In this document: positions 34,944-41,139 of the stretch, piece by piece
How the letters are laid out: every line of letters begins with the position of its first letter
How positions within the stretch are numbered: the first letter of the stretch is position 1
DNA from: Candidatus Rikenella faecigallinarum
GTDB lineage: Bacteria; Bacteroidota; Bacteroidia; Bacteroidales; Rikenellaceae
Assembly (NCBI GenBank): GCA_019113395.1
Contig: DXHL01000036.1
Coordinates: 1 to 41,139 of the forward strand
Direction of reading: 5' to 3'
DNA: 41,139 nt
The notes under the pieces: generated by a model
Databases searched by the model: none
Seen by the model: only the letters and a program-made list of their open reading frames with translations
What the model was told of the DNA's origin: nothing
Position numbers and translations under genes: made by a program

Positions 34944-35929
34944 CGCGAATCCCCCCAAGTGTTGTCCAAGGCCACATTAAACCCGCTGAGGTCCATATCC
35001 TGAAGGGGTTTATTGTCATAGAGGCGATAGTTTCCGCGTACGGTATCGGGGGTCAGATTGGGCATCATCACGTTGGCTCCGGCGGCAATCCCGAGTTCGC
35101 GCCCCTTCGGATGGAGCGCATGCAGGGCCGTGGTGGAAGCGATATTGAGGTCGGGCATCAGCAGGCGTAGAAGGGCAATCATCCGCAGTGCCAACTGCAG
35201 CCGTTCGGGACGCGTAAATGCTGACGGGAAATCGGCCAAAGGTGTTCCCGGGAACTCAATGTAGGGCCCCATGCCACACATATCGATATCGAGTTGCTGG
35301 AAAAAGAGGAGGTCGTCGGCCAGCGTTTCGATGGTTTGAAACGGCAGCCCAATCATCACCCCTGTCCCCACCTGATATCCCGTTTCGCGCAAGCGGGTCA
35401 GGCACTCCCGTCGCTCGTGGTAAGAGTGGTCGGCAGGATGCAGACGGGCATAAAGGGTCGGGTCGGAGGATTCGATACGCAACAGATAACGGTGTGCACC
35501 GGTCTCAAACCAACGGTGGTAGGTTTCGAGGGTCTGTTCGCCCAGCGACAGCGTAATCCCCAATTCACCCTGCGACATCTCCTTGATAGCGTGCAGGAGC
35601 CGTTCGATACGTCCGATAAAAGCCTCGTCGGTACGTTCTCCGGCCTGAATAACCACCGAGCCGTACCCTGCCTGCCAGGCATACTGTGCCGCAGCGAGTA
35701 CCTGTCGGTCGGTCAGTTCATACCGTTCCACGGCTCCATTCCCGCACCGGATGCCGCAATAGAGGCAATTCTTCCGACAACGGTTCGAGAGTTCGATAAG
35801 CCCTCGCAGATGCACCCTGTCACCCACCGTCCGATTGCGTACCTGTACGGCACGGTCGAAAAGTGCCCGGTCGAGAGCCAAATCCCCCAACGGAGCACCG
35901 AGTTGTTCCATGATTTGCTGTCGTGTCAT
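34889..35929 (-). CDS. hydE: [FeFe]-hydrogenase maturase HydE (radical SAM)
   Basis: A 346-residue radical SAM enzyme that helps build the 2Fe subcluster of [FeFe]-hydrogenase. The CX3CX2C cluster motif is Cys51, Cys55, Cys58 in SNRCRKNCLYCGIRC; Tyr before the third Cys is usual. The QAGERTDE and GVMIGLPFQT segments match the HydE/BioB-like barrel, and the C-terminal GANVMMPNLTP and NYRLYDNKP motif is typical. The ATG at 35929 is chosen because the longer frame upstream lies inside the preceding gene. It follows the capA-like gene by 5 bases. No hydF, hydG or hydrogenase gene is in the window. Confidence 0.9.
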   Translation of the reverse strand: MTRQQIMEQLGAPLGDLALDRALFDRAVQVRNRTVGDRVHLRGLIELSNRCRKNCLYCGIRCGNGAVERYELTDRQVLAAAQYAWQAGYGSVVIQAGERTDEAFIGRIERLLHAIKEMSQGELGITLSLGEQTLETYHRWFETGAHRYLLRIESSDPTLYARLHPADHSYHERRECLTRLRETGYQVGTGVMIGLPFQTIETLADDLLFFQQLDIDMCGMGPYIEFPGTPLADFPSAFTRPERLQLALRMIALLRLLMPDLNIASTTALHALHPKGRELGIAAGANVMMPNLTPDTVRGNYRLYDNKPLQDMDLSGFNVALDNTWGDSRHFAARKAAASSSDASDK

Positions 35930-35934
35930 CCGCC

Positions 35935-37026
35935 TTACAAAACCACTTCGTCCACCGCTCCCGCTACGGTTCGGTTGTCGTCCAAGGATTGCAGAAAAGT
36001 CTGGTGGTCGGCACTGTCCATCCCCGCCACCATCCCAGCCGCATAGGCCGGCAGGATATAATAACGATACCGTCCCTCTTCGGCCGCCTTCCATACCCAA
36101 TGGGGCAACATCTCCACCCGCGGCGGACGGTGCAGGAAGAGCCGTATCCGAACGTTCAATCCTCCATCCTGATAGCGTTTCCGCTGGTTCGAGACAAAAT
36201 TGCCGAGCGACCACACCACACGCGCCGCCGTATCTATCGGTTGTGCCACATGGGGGTGGGACCCCACCACCACGTCAATCCCCTGACGGCGGCACCAGTC
36301 GGCCACCCGCCGTTGTGCCGCATGGGGTTGCTGCTGGTACTCTTCGCCCCAGTGGGCGAAGAGTACCACATGGGTAGCATGCTGTTTCCGCGCTGCGGCC
36401 ACTTCCCGCGCCATGCGCAACGTATCCAGCATATGCACCTTCATGCCCTGTGGAACGGGCAGTCCATTGGTGCTGTATGTGGCATTCAGCAAAGCGACAC
36501 GAAACGGTTTTTTTTCAAGTATCAGGGGACGGGTGGCCTGTATTGAATCGGCATACGCTCCCACACATTGCAACCCGAGCGAATCGGCCACCCGAAGAGT
36601 CGTTCGTATCCCTCGCTCACCTCGGTCACAAGAGTGGTTGTTGGCCAGCGCCACGACATCCACACCCGCATCCCGCAGGGCAACAGCCAGAGCCGCCGGC
36701 GACGAGAATCGCGGATAACCGCTGTACGGACCTGTGTAGGATAGAGTTGTCTCGAGATTAACCACCGCAAAGTCGGCATACTCCCAGAATGGACGGATGT
36801 ACCGAAAACAAGCGGAGTAATCATACGTTCCGTCCGGTTGCCGTGCTGCATTGACCTGCGGCAGGTGTTGCATGATGTCCCCCGAGAAGACCAGTGTCAG
36901 CCCAGCGGGCCCCACCACCGTATCCAGCACGGAGCTATCCCTCCGCGACGCACGCTGCCCGGCATCGCGACACGACCCAAGCCCGACCAGCATGAGCCCC
37001 CCAAACAGCAGGATTTTTGCCGCCAT
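35935..37026 (-). CDS. CapA/PgsA-family lipoprotein (metallophosphatase-like)
   Basis: A 363-residue protein with a lipoprotein signal peptide (lipobox LGSC, Cys19). The fold is the bacterial capsule synthesis PGA_cap domain: FSGDIM near the start, VVNLETTLS, ALANNHSCDRG and FAHWGEEY, then VVGSHPHV, which together hold the metal-binding Asp, Asn and His residues of a calcineurin-like phosphoesterase. Homologues are linked to poly-gamma-glutamate capsule synthesis, but most members are uncharacterised. It is in an apparent operon with hydE, which is an odd pairing, and is divergent from tatD. Confidence 0.8.
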   Translation of the reverse strand: MAAKILLFGGLMLVGLGSCRDAGQRASRRDSSVLDTVVGPAGLTLVFSGDIMQHLPQVNAARQPDGTYDYSACFRYIRPFWEYADFAVVNLETTLSYTGPYSGYPRFSSPAALAVALRDAGVDVVALANNHSCDRGERGIRTTLRVADSLGLQCVGAYADSIQATRPLILEKKPFRVALLNATYSTNGLPVPQGMKVHMLDTLRMAREVAAARKQHATHVVLFAHWGEEYQQQPHAAQRRVADWCRRQGIDVVVGSHPHVAQPIDTAARVVWSLGNFVSNQRKRYQDGGLNVRIRLFLHRPPRVEMLPHWVWKAAEEGRYRYYILPAYAAGMVAGMDSADHQTFLQSLDDNRTVAGAVDEVVL

Positions 37027-37031
37027 TTTCT

Positions 37032-37039
37032 TATATTTG
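37032..37039 (+). promoter_or_regulatory. Putative -7 box for tatD-tcdA
   Basis: TATATTTG matches TAnnTTTG exactly. The predicted transcript would begin close to 37046, which leaves about 75 bases to the preferred GTG start at 37121. Confidence 0.45.
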
Positions 37040-37120
37040 TTCTGTATGTACCGCCCGCCTGACATGCCGCCGTGTGTGTGTTTGTGGTGTGCGGATAAAG
37101 GTACTGTTTTTTTCCGAGCC

Positions 37121-37786
37121 GTGACACCTCTTGTCGATATCCATACGCATCACCCCGTTGCGGATGCCGTTTGTATCCGCAACGTGCGGCTGACGGAAAC
37201 TGTGGTTGCTGTTCCGCCCGAAGGTCTCTTTTCTGCGGGTATCCACCCCTGGGACACGGCAGAGGCAAAGCCCGAGTGGTTGGAGTGGCTCCGCACTCCT
37301 CCGCAGCGTTTGGCGGCTGTGGGAGAAATCGGATTGGACTTACGCTCCGCCTATGCCCCAACCCCTGAACAGACCGCGTGGTTCGAACGGCAAATCGAAT
37401 GGGCCAATCAGATGGAGAAGCCATTGATTATCCACCAGGTACGCGCAACGGAGGCCACCCAACGCATCTTGCACAGTGGCGCCCGCACGCCGGTGATTCT
37501 GCACGGCTACACGGGAAACCCCTCCCTGACCGCACAATGGCTGCAACAGGTACCCGATGTCCACTTTTCGTTCGGTTTCCGCAGCCTGCAAACGCCCAAA
37601 GCCGTAGAGAGTCTGAAATGGCTGGCCACGCACCACCCCGAACGGCTCTTCCTCGAAACCGACGACGACCCATACCATCCTATCACAGAAATCTATACCT
37701 TTGCGGCCAAGACCCTTGACCGAGACCGTAACGGCCTCACGGAACAAATCTACCGAAACTTTACCACCCTTTTTCCAACCTTATGA
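37121..37786 (+). CDS. TatD-family metal-dependent hydrolase
   Basis: A 221-residue amidohydrolase-fold protein of the TatD/YabD deoxyribonuclease family. Metal ligands are visible: HTH in VDIHTHHP at the N-terminus, Glu in AVGEIGLD, His in LIIHQVRA, His in ILHGYTG and Asp in LETDDDP. TatD-like proteins act as 3'-5' nucleases or D-aminoacyl-tRNA hydrolases; the exact substrate is unknown. The start is uncertain: GTG 37121 begins two residues before the conserved VDIHTH, whereas ATGs at 37046 or 37064 would add a cysteine-rich stretch that looks non-coding. The stop overlaps the start of tcdA (ATGA). Confidence 0.85.
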   Translation: MTPLVDIHTHHPVADAVCIRNVRLTETVVAVPPEGLFSAGIHPWDTAEAKPEWLEWLRTPPQRLAAVGEIGLDLRSAYAPTPEQTAWFERQIEWANQMEKPLIIHQVRATEATQRILHSGARTPVILHGYTGNPSLTAQWLQQVPDVHFSFGFRSLQTPKAVESLKWLATHHPERLFLETDDDPYHPITEIYTFAAKTLDRDRNGLTEQIYRNFTTLFPTL

Positions 37787-38646
37787 CAGAACCTGCTCCC
37801 GTCTGGTGCGAACGTACCGAACTCCTGCTGGGAACGGAGACCTACGAAAAACTCCGCCACGCCCATGTGCTGGTGGTCGGCCTGGGCGGAGTGGGAGCCT
37901 ATGCGGCCGAAATGATTGCCCGCGCAGGGGTCGAACGGATGACCATCGTCGATGCCGACGTGGTCAGCCCCAGCAACATCAACCGCCAACTGGTCGCCCT
38001 GCATTCCACCGTCGGACAACCCAAGGCCGATGTGTTGGCTGCCCGCCTGCGCGATATCAATCCCGCGATTGAACTGACCGTCATCGCCGAATATATCCGT
38101 GACGAGGCCACAGACCGTCTGCTGGACCATGAACCGTCCTACAGTTTTGTGGTGGATGCCATCGATACGCTGGCTCCGAAGGTCAATTTGATTAAGGGAT
38201 GTCTCGACCGCGGGATTCCGCTGGTGAGTTCCATGGGTGCAGGAGCCAAAACCGACCCCACCCTCATAGAAATCAAAGACATAGGACGCTCACACCACTG
38301 CCCGCTGGCTCATATGCTGCGAAAAAGACTCCATAAATTGGGCATTCGGAGCGGTTTTCCGGTCGTTTTTTCGCCCGAAGCGGTACGCCCGGGTTCCATG
38401 ATTCTCTGCGAAGAACAAAACAAAAAGTCTAACGTCGGCACTATCTCCTATATGCCGGCCGTCTTCGGGTGTGCCTGCGCCTCGGTGGCTATCCGTACCC
38501 TTATCGGCGAAATGTACCCCCCTATACACCGCCGTCTGCCGAGTGGCTCTCGCCTAACCCCATATCCTTGCACGGCTGCCCCTGAAGAAACCTCTACTGC
38601 TGCATCAGGTACATCTCTATCCAATCAACCACCGTGCAATCCTTGA
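37783..38646 (+). CDS. tcdA: tRNA threonylcarbamoyladenosine dehydratase (TcdA/CsdL)
   Basis: An E1-like enzyme that adenylates t6A37 of tRNA and cyclises it to ct6A. Nucleotide-binding GLGGVGAYAAE is at residues 33-43, then DADVVSPSNINRQ and the VVDAIDT motif typical of the ThiF fold. The expected end of the family is near LIGEMY (about residue 248). Here about 40 more residues follow with no family similarity, running across the 3' end of the convergent gene, so the last part may be read-through after loss of the usual stop. ATG overlaps the tatD stop. Confidence 0.88.
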   Translation: MTEPAPVWCERTELLLGTETYEKLRHAHVLVVGLGGVGAYAAEMIARAGVERMTIVDADVVSPSNINRQLVALHSTVGQPKADVLAARLRDINPAIELTVIAEYIRDEATDRLLDHEPSYSFVVDAIDTLAPKVNLIKGCLDRGIPLVSSMGAGAKTDPTLIEIKDIGRSHHCPLAHMLRKRLHKLGIRSGFPVVFSPEAVRPGSMILCEEQNKKSNVGTISYMPAVFGCACASVAIRTLIGEMYPPIHRRLPSGSRLTPYPCTAAPEETSTAASGTSLSNQPPCNP

Positions 38647-39403
38647 AAATAACCCGTTTATCGCGGTCCAGAAGATAGAGCGACGGAATGGCTCGCAAGT
38701 CGTACAACTCCTGCCGACGAAAGGCCAACTCCGCATCATACCCGTTTATCCATGTGGTCGGCACCTCGCTCAGGTGCTTGCGCCATGCCGTCAAATCTTC
38801 GTCGGGATATATCGCCACAATCCGCAACCGACCACGCTTCAACTGCTCCTCAATCACCGCAGAACCCTTCATCCGCGCCAACATCTCCTCACAAGCGTTG
38901 CAGTCGGGGTTGTTGATATAAACCAACGTATACGGTGCCTCGACCGCATAGAGCGTGCCCTGCCGGCCATTCGCCAAAGTATACGTAAAATCGGTCGCAG
39001 GATGACCAACCCGATTTTTCAAAGCCATCTCCAGCCTGAAACGCGGTTTCACCTTCTCCAACGAGTCAAAATAGGGCGAGGCTATCTGTGCCTCCAACAA
39101 CGGAATATAATACTCGTCGTTACGCAGCTGTGAGTTGGGGTCCGAGAGCGGAGGCGTGAGAAAAGCAACCAACTGCCGAAATGCCGCACTGTCCTCCCCG
39201 TAAAAACGCAGGAGGGTGTCGAGTACATATCGAACCGAATCAGTCGGCACGGGAGCCACCGTAAGGTTAAGGAAGGTGCGGAATTTGGCTTCGCGTTGCC
39301 AGGGTGCTTCGGGTTTGTTCTTTGGGGGCTCCCCTCCGCAAGCCGTCAGCAAGAGAAGTCCTCCGAGGCTAATCGCGAGTTTATGACACAATCGATTTTT
39401 CAT
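38594..39403 (-). CDS. Thioredoxin-like lipoprotein, DUF5106-type
   Basis: A 269-residue lipoprotein (signal peptide and lipobox LTAC, Cys22), so it is membrane-anchored and exported. The N-terminal helical region (about residues 35-130) is the kind seen in DUF5106 proteins. The C-terminal thioredoxin-like domain has a CXXC pair, Cys168-Asn-Ala-Cys171, in YINNPDCNACEEM and a cis-Pro region in LRAIPSLYLLDRD. It probably acts in thiol-disulfide exchange in the envelope; the partner is unknown. Its 3' end overlaps the convergent tcdA tail by 53 bases. Confidence 0.8.
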   Translation of the reverse strand: MKNRLCHKLAISLGGLLLLTACGGEPPKNKPEAPWQREAKFRTFLNLTVAPVPTDSVRYVLDTLLRFYGEDSAAFRQLVAFLTPPLSDPNSQLRNDEYYIPLLEAQIASPYFDSLEKVKPRFRLEMALKNRVGHPATDFTYTLANGRQGTLYAVEAPYTLVYINNPDCNACEEMLARMKGSAVIEEQLKRGRLRIVAIYPDEDLTAWRKHLSEVPTTWINGYDAELAFRRQELYDLRAIPSLYLLDRDKRVIFKDCTVVDWIEMYLMQQ

Positions 39404-39424
39404 ATTTGTCAGTTATAACAGTAA

Positions 39425-39432
39425 CAAAAATA
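39425..39432 (-). promoter_or_regulatory. Putative -7 box of the thioredoxin-like lipoprotein gene
   Basis: The minus strand reads TATTTTTG, an exact TAnnTTTG match, 21 bases before the start codon. Confidence 0.5.
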
Positions 39433-39670
39433 CAAAATAGTTTTTAGGGTTTTGAGGGTATTTGTCGGTTTACCGAACAACTTTGGCACGGTTTGTGCTT
39501 AGACAAATGATGACCACGGACAGGTTTGCAGGAGGGGGGCGAGATGGGGACTAAGACGGACAGAAGAAAGAGATGGAGCGCATATGCGGTGCGGTTGTTC
39601 GGTGTACGGGGTGTGGGTGGCAGGTATCCGTGGTGAAGATTTTGTCTGTTTGTTTGTTTTGTTTGTCGGC

Positions 39671-39712
39671 ATCGGCGGGTTTGCATTATCTCTGAATGCA
39701 AAACCCGCCGAT
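39671..39712. other. Long hairpin in the 450-base gap before the fimbrillin terminator
   Basis: Arms at 39671-39687 and 39695-39712 pair over 17 bases with a single bulged base and a 7-base loop. No U-run follows on either strand. The rest of the gap 39404-39770 is T-rich near 39640-39665 and G-rich near 39530-39550 and shows no gene. Confidence 0.6.
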
Positions 39713-39763
39713 TGTCGTACATGGGGTTGAGAATACGAAGGGAGGTGAGGGTGACGGGGATAA

Positions 39764-39801
39764 AAAGCGAGGCGGCGCAGAGGAACATCCTCTGCGCCGC
39801 C
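39764..39801 (-). terminator. Rho-independent terminator of the fimbrillin gene
   Basis: A 14-bp perfect GC-rich stem (39771-39784 and 39788-39801) with a 3-base loop lies 52 bases after the fimbrillin stop. On the minus strand it is followed by CTCGCTTTTTAT, a short U-run. Confidence 0.8.
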
Positions 39802-39852
39802 TTGTTCGTTGCCGGGTCGCTTTCGTCGCGCCCCAGCAAGGCTTATGCCCAA

Positions 39853-40935
39853 TTATTGCAGGTCAACTTCGCCACCTTCAACATCGGTCCAGTCATTAAC
39901 CTGGCCAGTAAAGGTAATCCCGGTTTTCCCAAGTTTGAGGGTATATTTGTAGTTTTTAGCAGCTACGATACCATTTTCGAAAGCAGCATCACCACTCAGG
40001 CTACCCGTACCATTTTTCAGTTCTGCGGTATAAATCTGAGTCGAAACACCATCATTGTATTCAATGGCAACTACAATACCACCCGATTTCAGGTTAGCAT
40101 CATCTGAAGGGCAGATATAACCGATAGCATCTACATATGCCAATGTAGAAGGTTTACCTGCAGCACCCACTTGGTTAACACCTTTCAGCGTCATCGGCGC
40201 ACCTTGAGTCAGGTTGGTAGTACCTGAAGGAGTACCGGTCAAGAGGTCAAGCGAATAAGTTTTGTAGAAACCGTCGCTACCACCACCGTACACTTTCACA
40301 GAAACTACACCAGCTCCTCTACCACCTTCCTGCATTTTAATCCCAGTGCCCGAACCAATGGTCGTACCGTCTGCGATAATTGACAACGAAAGTTTAGCTA
40401 CTTTGTAATCGAAAGTCAATTCATGGGCAGATACAGGGTCAGGGCGTTCAACACCTTCTGCTTTTGCCCAAGCAAACGCATAATCCGGTGCAGCACTTTG
40501 GTTGCTCAAATCCTGAGTCAAAGTATAGTCAGACACAGCTGATGCAGAATAGGGGAAATAACATGCAAAAGAGAGTTGAGTCGACTCCCCTTTAGCCGGC
40601 CAGAAGAGCGTAGATGTACCTTCTTCACTGAAGACACTATTAACGTCATCCCAAGTATATTGCACATTCTTTTTGCCAGCTACCCACAGAGCATTATCAG
40701 CAGCACCTGCACCATTAGATGTCGGAACCGTTGCATTTTTGAAAGCATAAACCCCCAAAACATAACCATCCTCCATCTGTGTAACTTTCGATTGCACATC
40801 GACATTGGTTTGCGCACCGAAGACCACAGGAGCCGTCACGTCCGGCATCACCGGAGCCTGTTCCGTCTCGTAAGAAATCTTGGTACAACCTACGGCAGCT
40901 ACAGCCGCTGCAGCAAGAATCATTACCTTTTTCAT
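39853..40935 (-). CDS. Fimbrillin-family lipoprotein (Mfa-like)
   Basis: A 360-residue protein with a lipoprotein signal peptide MKKVMILAAAAVAAVGC (lipobox AVGC, Cys17). The next 340 residues have the two-part beta-sandwich pattern of the fimbrillin/Mfa-like family: VVFGAQTNVDVQSKV near the start, YVLGVYAFKN, FWPAKGESTQLSFACYFPY, and VAKLSLSIIADG, then NYKYTLKLGKTGITFTGQVNDWTDVEGGEVDLQ at the end. Such lipoproteins are processed by a gingipain-like or similar protease and assembled into surface fimbriae by strand exchange; that is known for Porphyromonas and inferred here. The ATG at 40935 replaces a TTG nine bases upstream. It lies after another fimbrillin gene in the same direction. Confidence 0.88.
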   Translation of the reverse strand: MKKVMILAAAAVAAVGCTKISYETEQAPVMPDVTAPVVFGAQTNVDVQSKVTQMEDGYVLGVYAFKNATVPTSNGAGAADNALWVAGKKNVQYTWDDVNSVFSEEGTSTLFWPAKGESTQLSFACYFPYSASAVSDYTLTQDLSNQSAAPDYAFAWAKAEGVERPDPVSAHELTFDYKVAKLSLSIIADGTTIGSGTGIKMQEGGRGAGVVSVKVYGGGSDGFYKTYSLDLLTGTPSGTTNLTQGAPMTLKGVNQVGAAGKPSTLAYVDAIGYICPSDDANLKSGGIVVAIEYNDGVSTQIYTAELKNGTGSLSGDAAFENGIVAAKNYKYTLKLGKTGITFTGQVNDWTDVEGGEVDLQ

Positions 40936-40988
40936 TGCTATCAATTTTTAGTTGTTTGTTGTTCTGTCAGTCACGTCCCCTATACCGA

Positions 40989-41024
40989 GGTACTGCCCCA
41001 AAACCTTTACCTCTGAACAGTACC
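40989..41024 (-). promoter_or_regulatory. Stem-loop between the two fimbrillin genes
   Basis: GGTACTG at 40989-40995 pairs with CAGTACC at 41018-41024 across a 22-base loop. It may act as an intercistronic RNA structure that sets the ratio of the two fimbrillins. No clear TAnnTTTG promoter is seen in this 125-base gap. Confidence 0.35.
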
Positions 41025-41060
41025 CCAGCAGAGGAAACTAAAACTTAAACCTCTCCTAAA

Positions 41061-41139
41061 TTATTCAGCCGGAATTTCAGTGCCCGAGTTGTCCACAACA
41101 TCCCAGTCTTCAATCGTACCGGTGAATTTCACTTCGGTC
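41061..41139 (-). CDS. Fimbrillin-like protein, C-terminal end only (5' part outside window)
   Basis: Twenty-five codons and a stop are visible, reading TEVKFTGTIEDWDVVDNSG and ending IPAE. This parallels the C-terminus of the neighbouring fimbrillin (ITFTGQVNDWTDVEGG), so it is a second fimbrillin in tandem and the same direction. The start, signal peptide and total length lie beyond the window. Confidence 0.7.
   Translation of the reverse strand, partial: TEVKFTGTIEDWDVVDNSGTEIPAE

Noticed and set aside
36851..37120. A longer N-terminus for the TatD-family protein
   Set aside because: The extra residues overlap the divergent lipoprotein gene and read as a cysteine- and proline-rich sequence without similarity; the family starts at VDIHTH.

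Overview
The window looks like a chromosomal segment of a gut-type member of the Bacteroidales (phylum Bacteroidota). The evidence is Bacteroidota-style promoters (TAnnTTTG -7 boxes in front of many genes), fimbrillin lipoproteins, FISUMP-domain proteins, a Na+-translocating NQR operon, a SUF operon, a serine-type (anaerobically matured) sulfatase and an [FeFe]-hydrogenase maturase. The moderate to high GC would fit a Rikenellaceae/Alistipes-like organism, but that placement is a guess. I found no tRNA, rRNA, CRISPR array, integrase, reverse transcriptase or complete insertion sequence.

Layout. 1-1000: C-terminal part of a FISUMP-domain protein followed by a long repeated, hairpin-rich non-coding tail. 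1098-5490: a DUF1573 protein, an aldo/keto reductase on the opposite strand, then a tight cluster of a pRiA4b-ORF3-like protein, miaA and a YgjP-like metalloprotease. 5505-6690: a second FISUMP tail lacking its 5' end, with the same downstream repeat. 6694-9635: a helical-repeat protein of unknown function divergent from purM. 9686-15731: nqrABCDEF, closed by a strong terminator. 15901-21382: a sulfatase, gyrA and a TPR lipoprotein-like exported protein. 21554-28148: sufBCDS, tmk and a DoxX/MauE-like membrane protein, which may be one transcription unit. 28187-33320: a CPA1 K+/H+-type antiporter, pfkA, a GIN-domain exported protein and a YifB/ComM ATPase. 33378-39403: comEC, then the hydE and capA-like pair on the minus strand, tatD-tcdA on plus, and a thioredoxin-like DUF5106-type lipoprotein on minus. 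39853-41139: two tandem fimbrillin genes on minus, the second cut by the window end.

Most of the window is core metabolism: respiration (NQR), Fe-S cluster assembly (SUF), purine and dTMP synthesis, glycolysis, DNA topology and tRNA modification. The accessory signal is surface biology: two fimbrillins at the right end and two FISUMP tails at the left end.

The most unusual observation is the pair of FISUMP tails. Their coding parts have diverged strongly, yet the roughly 183 non-coding bases after each stop codon are nearly identical. Further downstream a shared 30-base block is bracketed in both copies by short stem-loops whose stem sequences differ but whose pairing is kept. One copy has no 5' end or promoter and sits directly behind a housekeeping gene. 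This pattern is what silent C-terminal cassettes for an adhesin would look like, but no recombinase or expressed recipient gene is present here, so the system is a hypothesis. A second notable point is a Leu in GyrA at the position equivalent to E. coli Ser83, the classical fluoroquinolone-resistance substitution.
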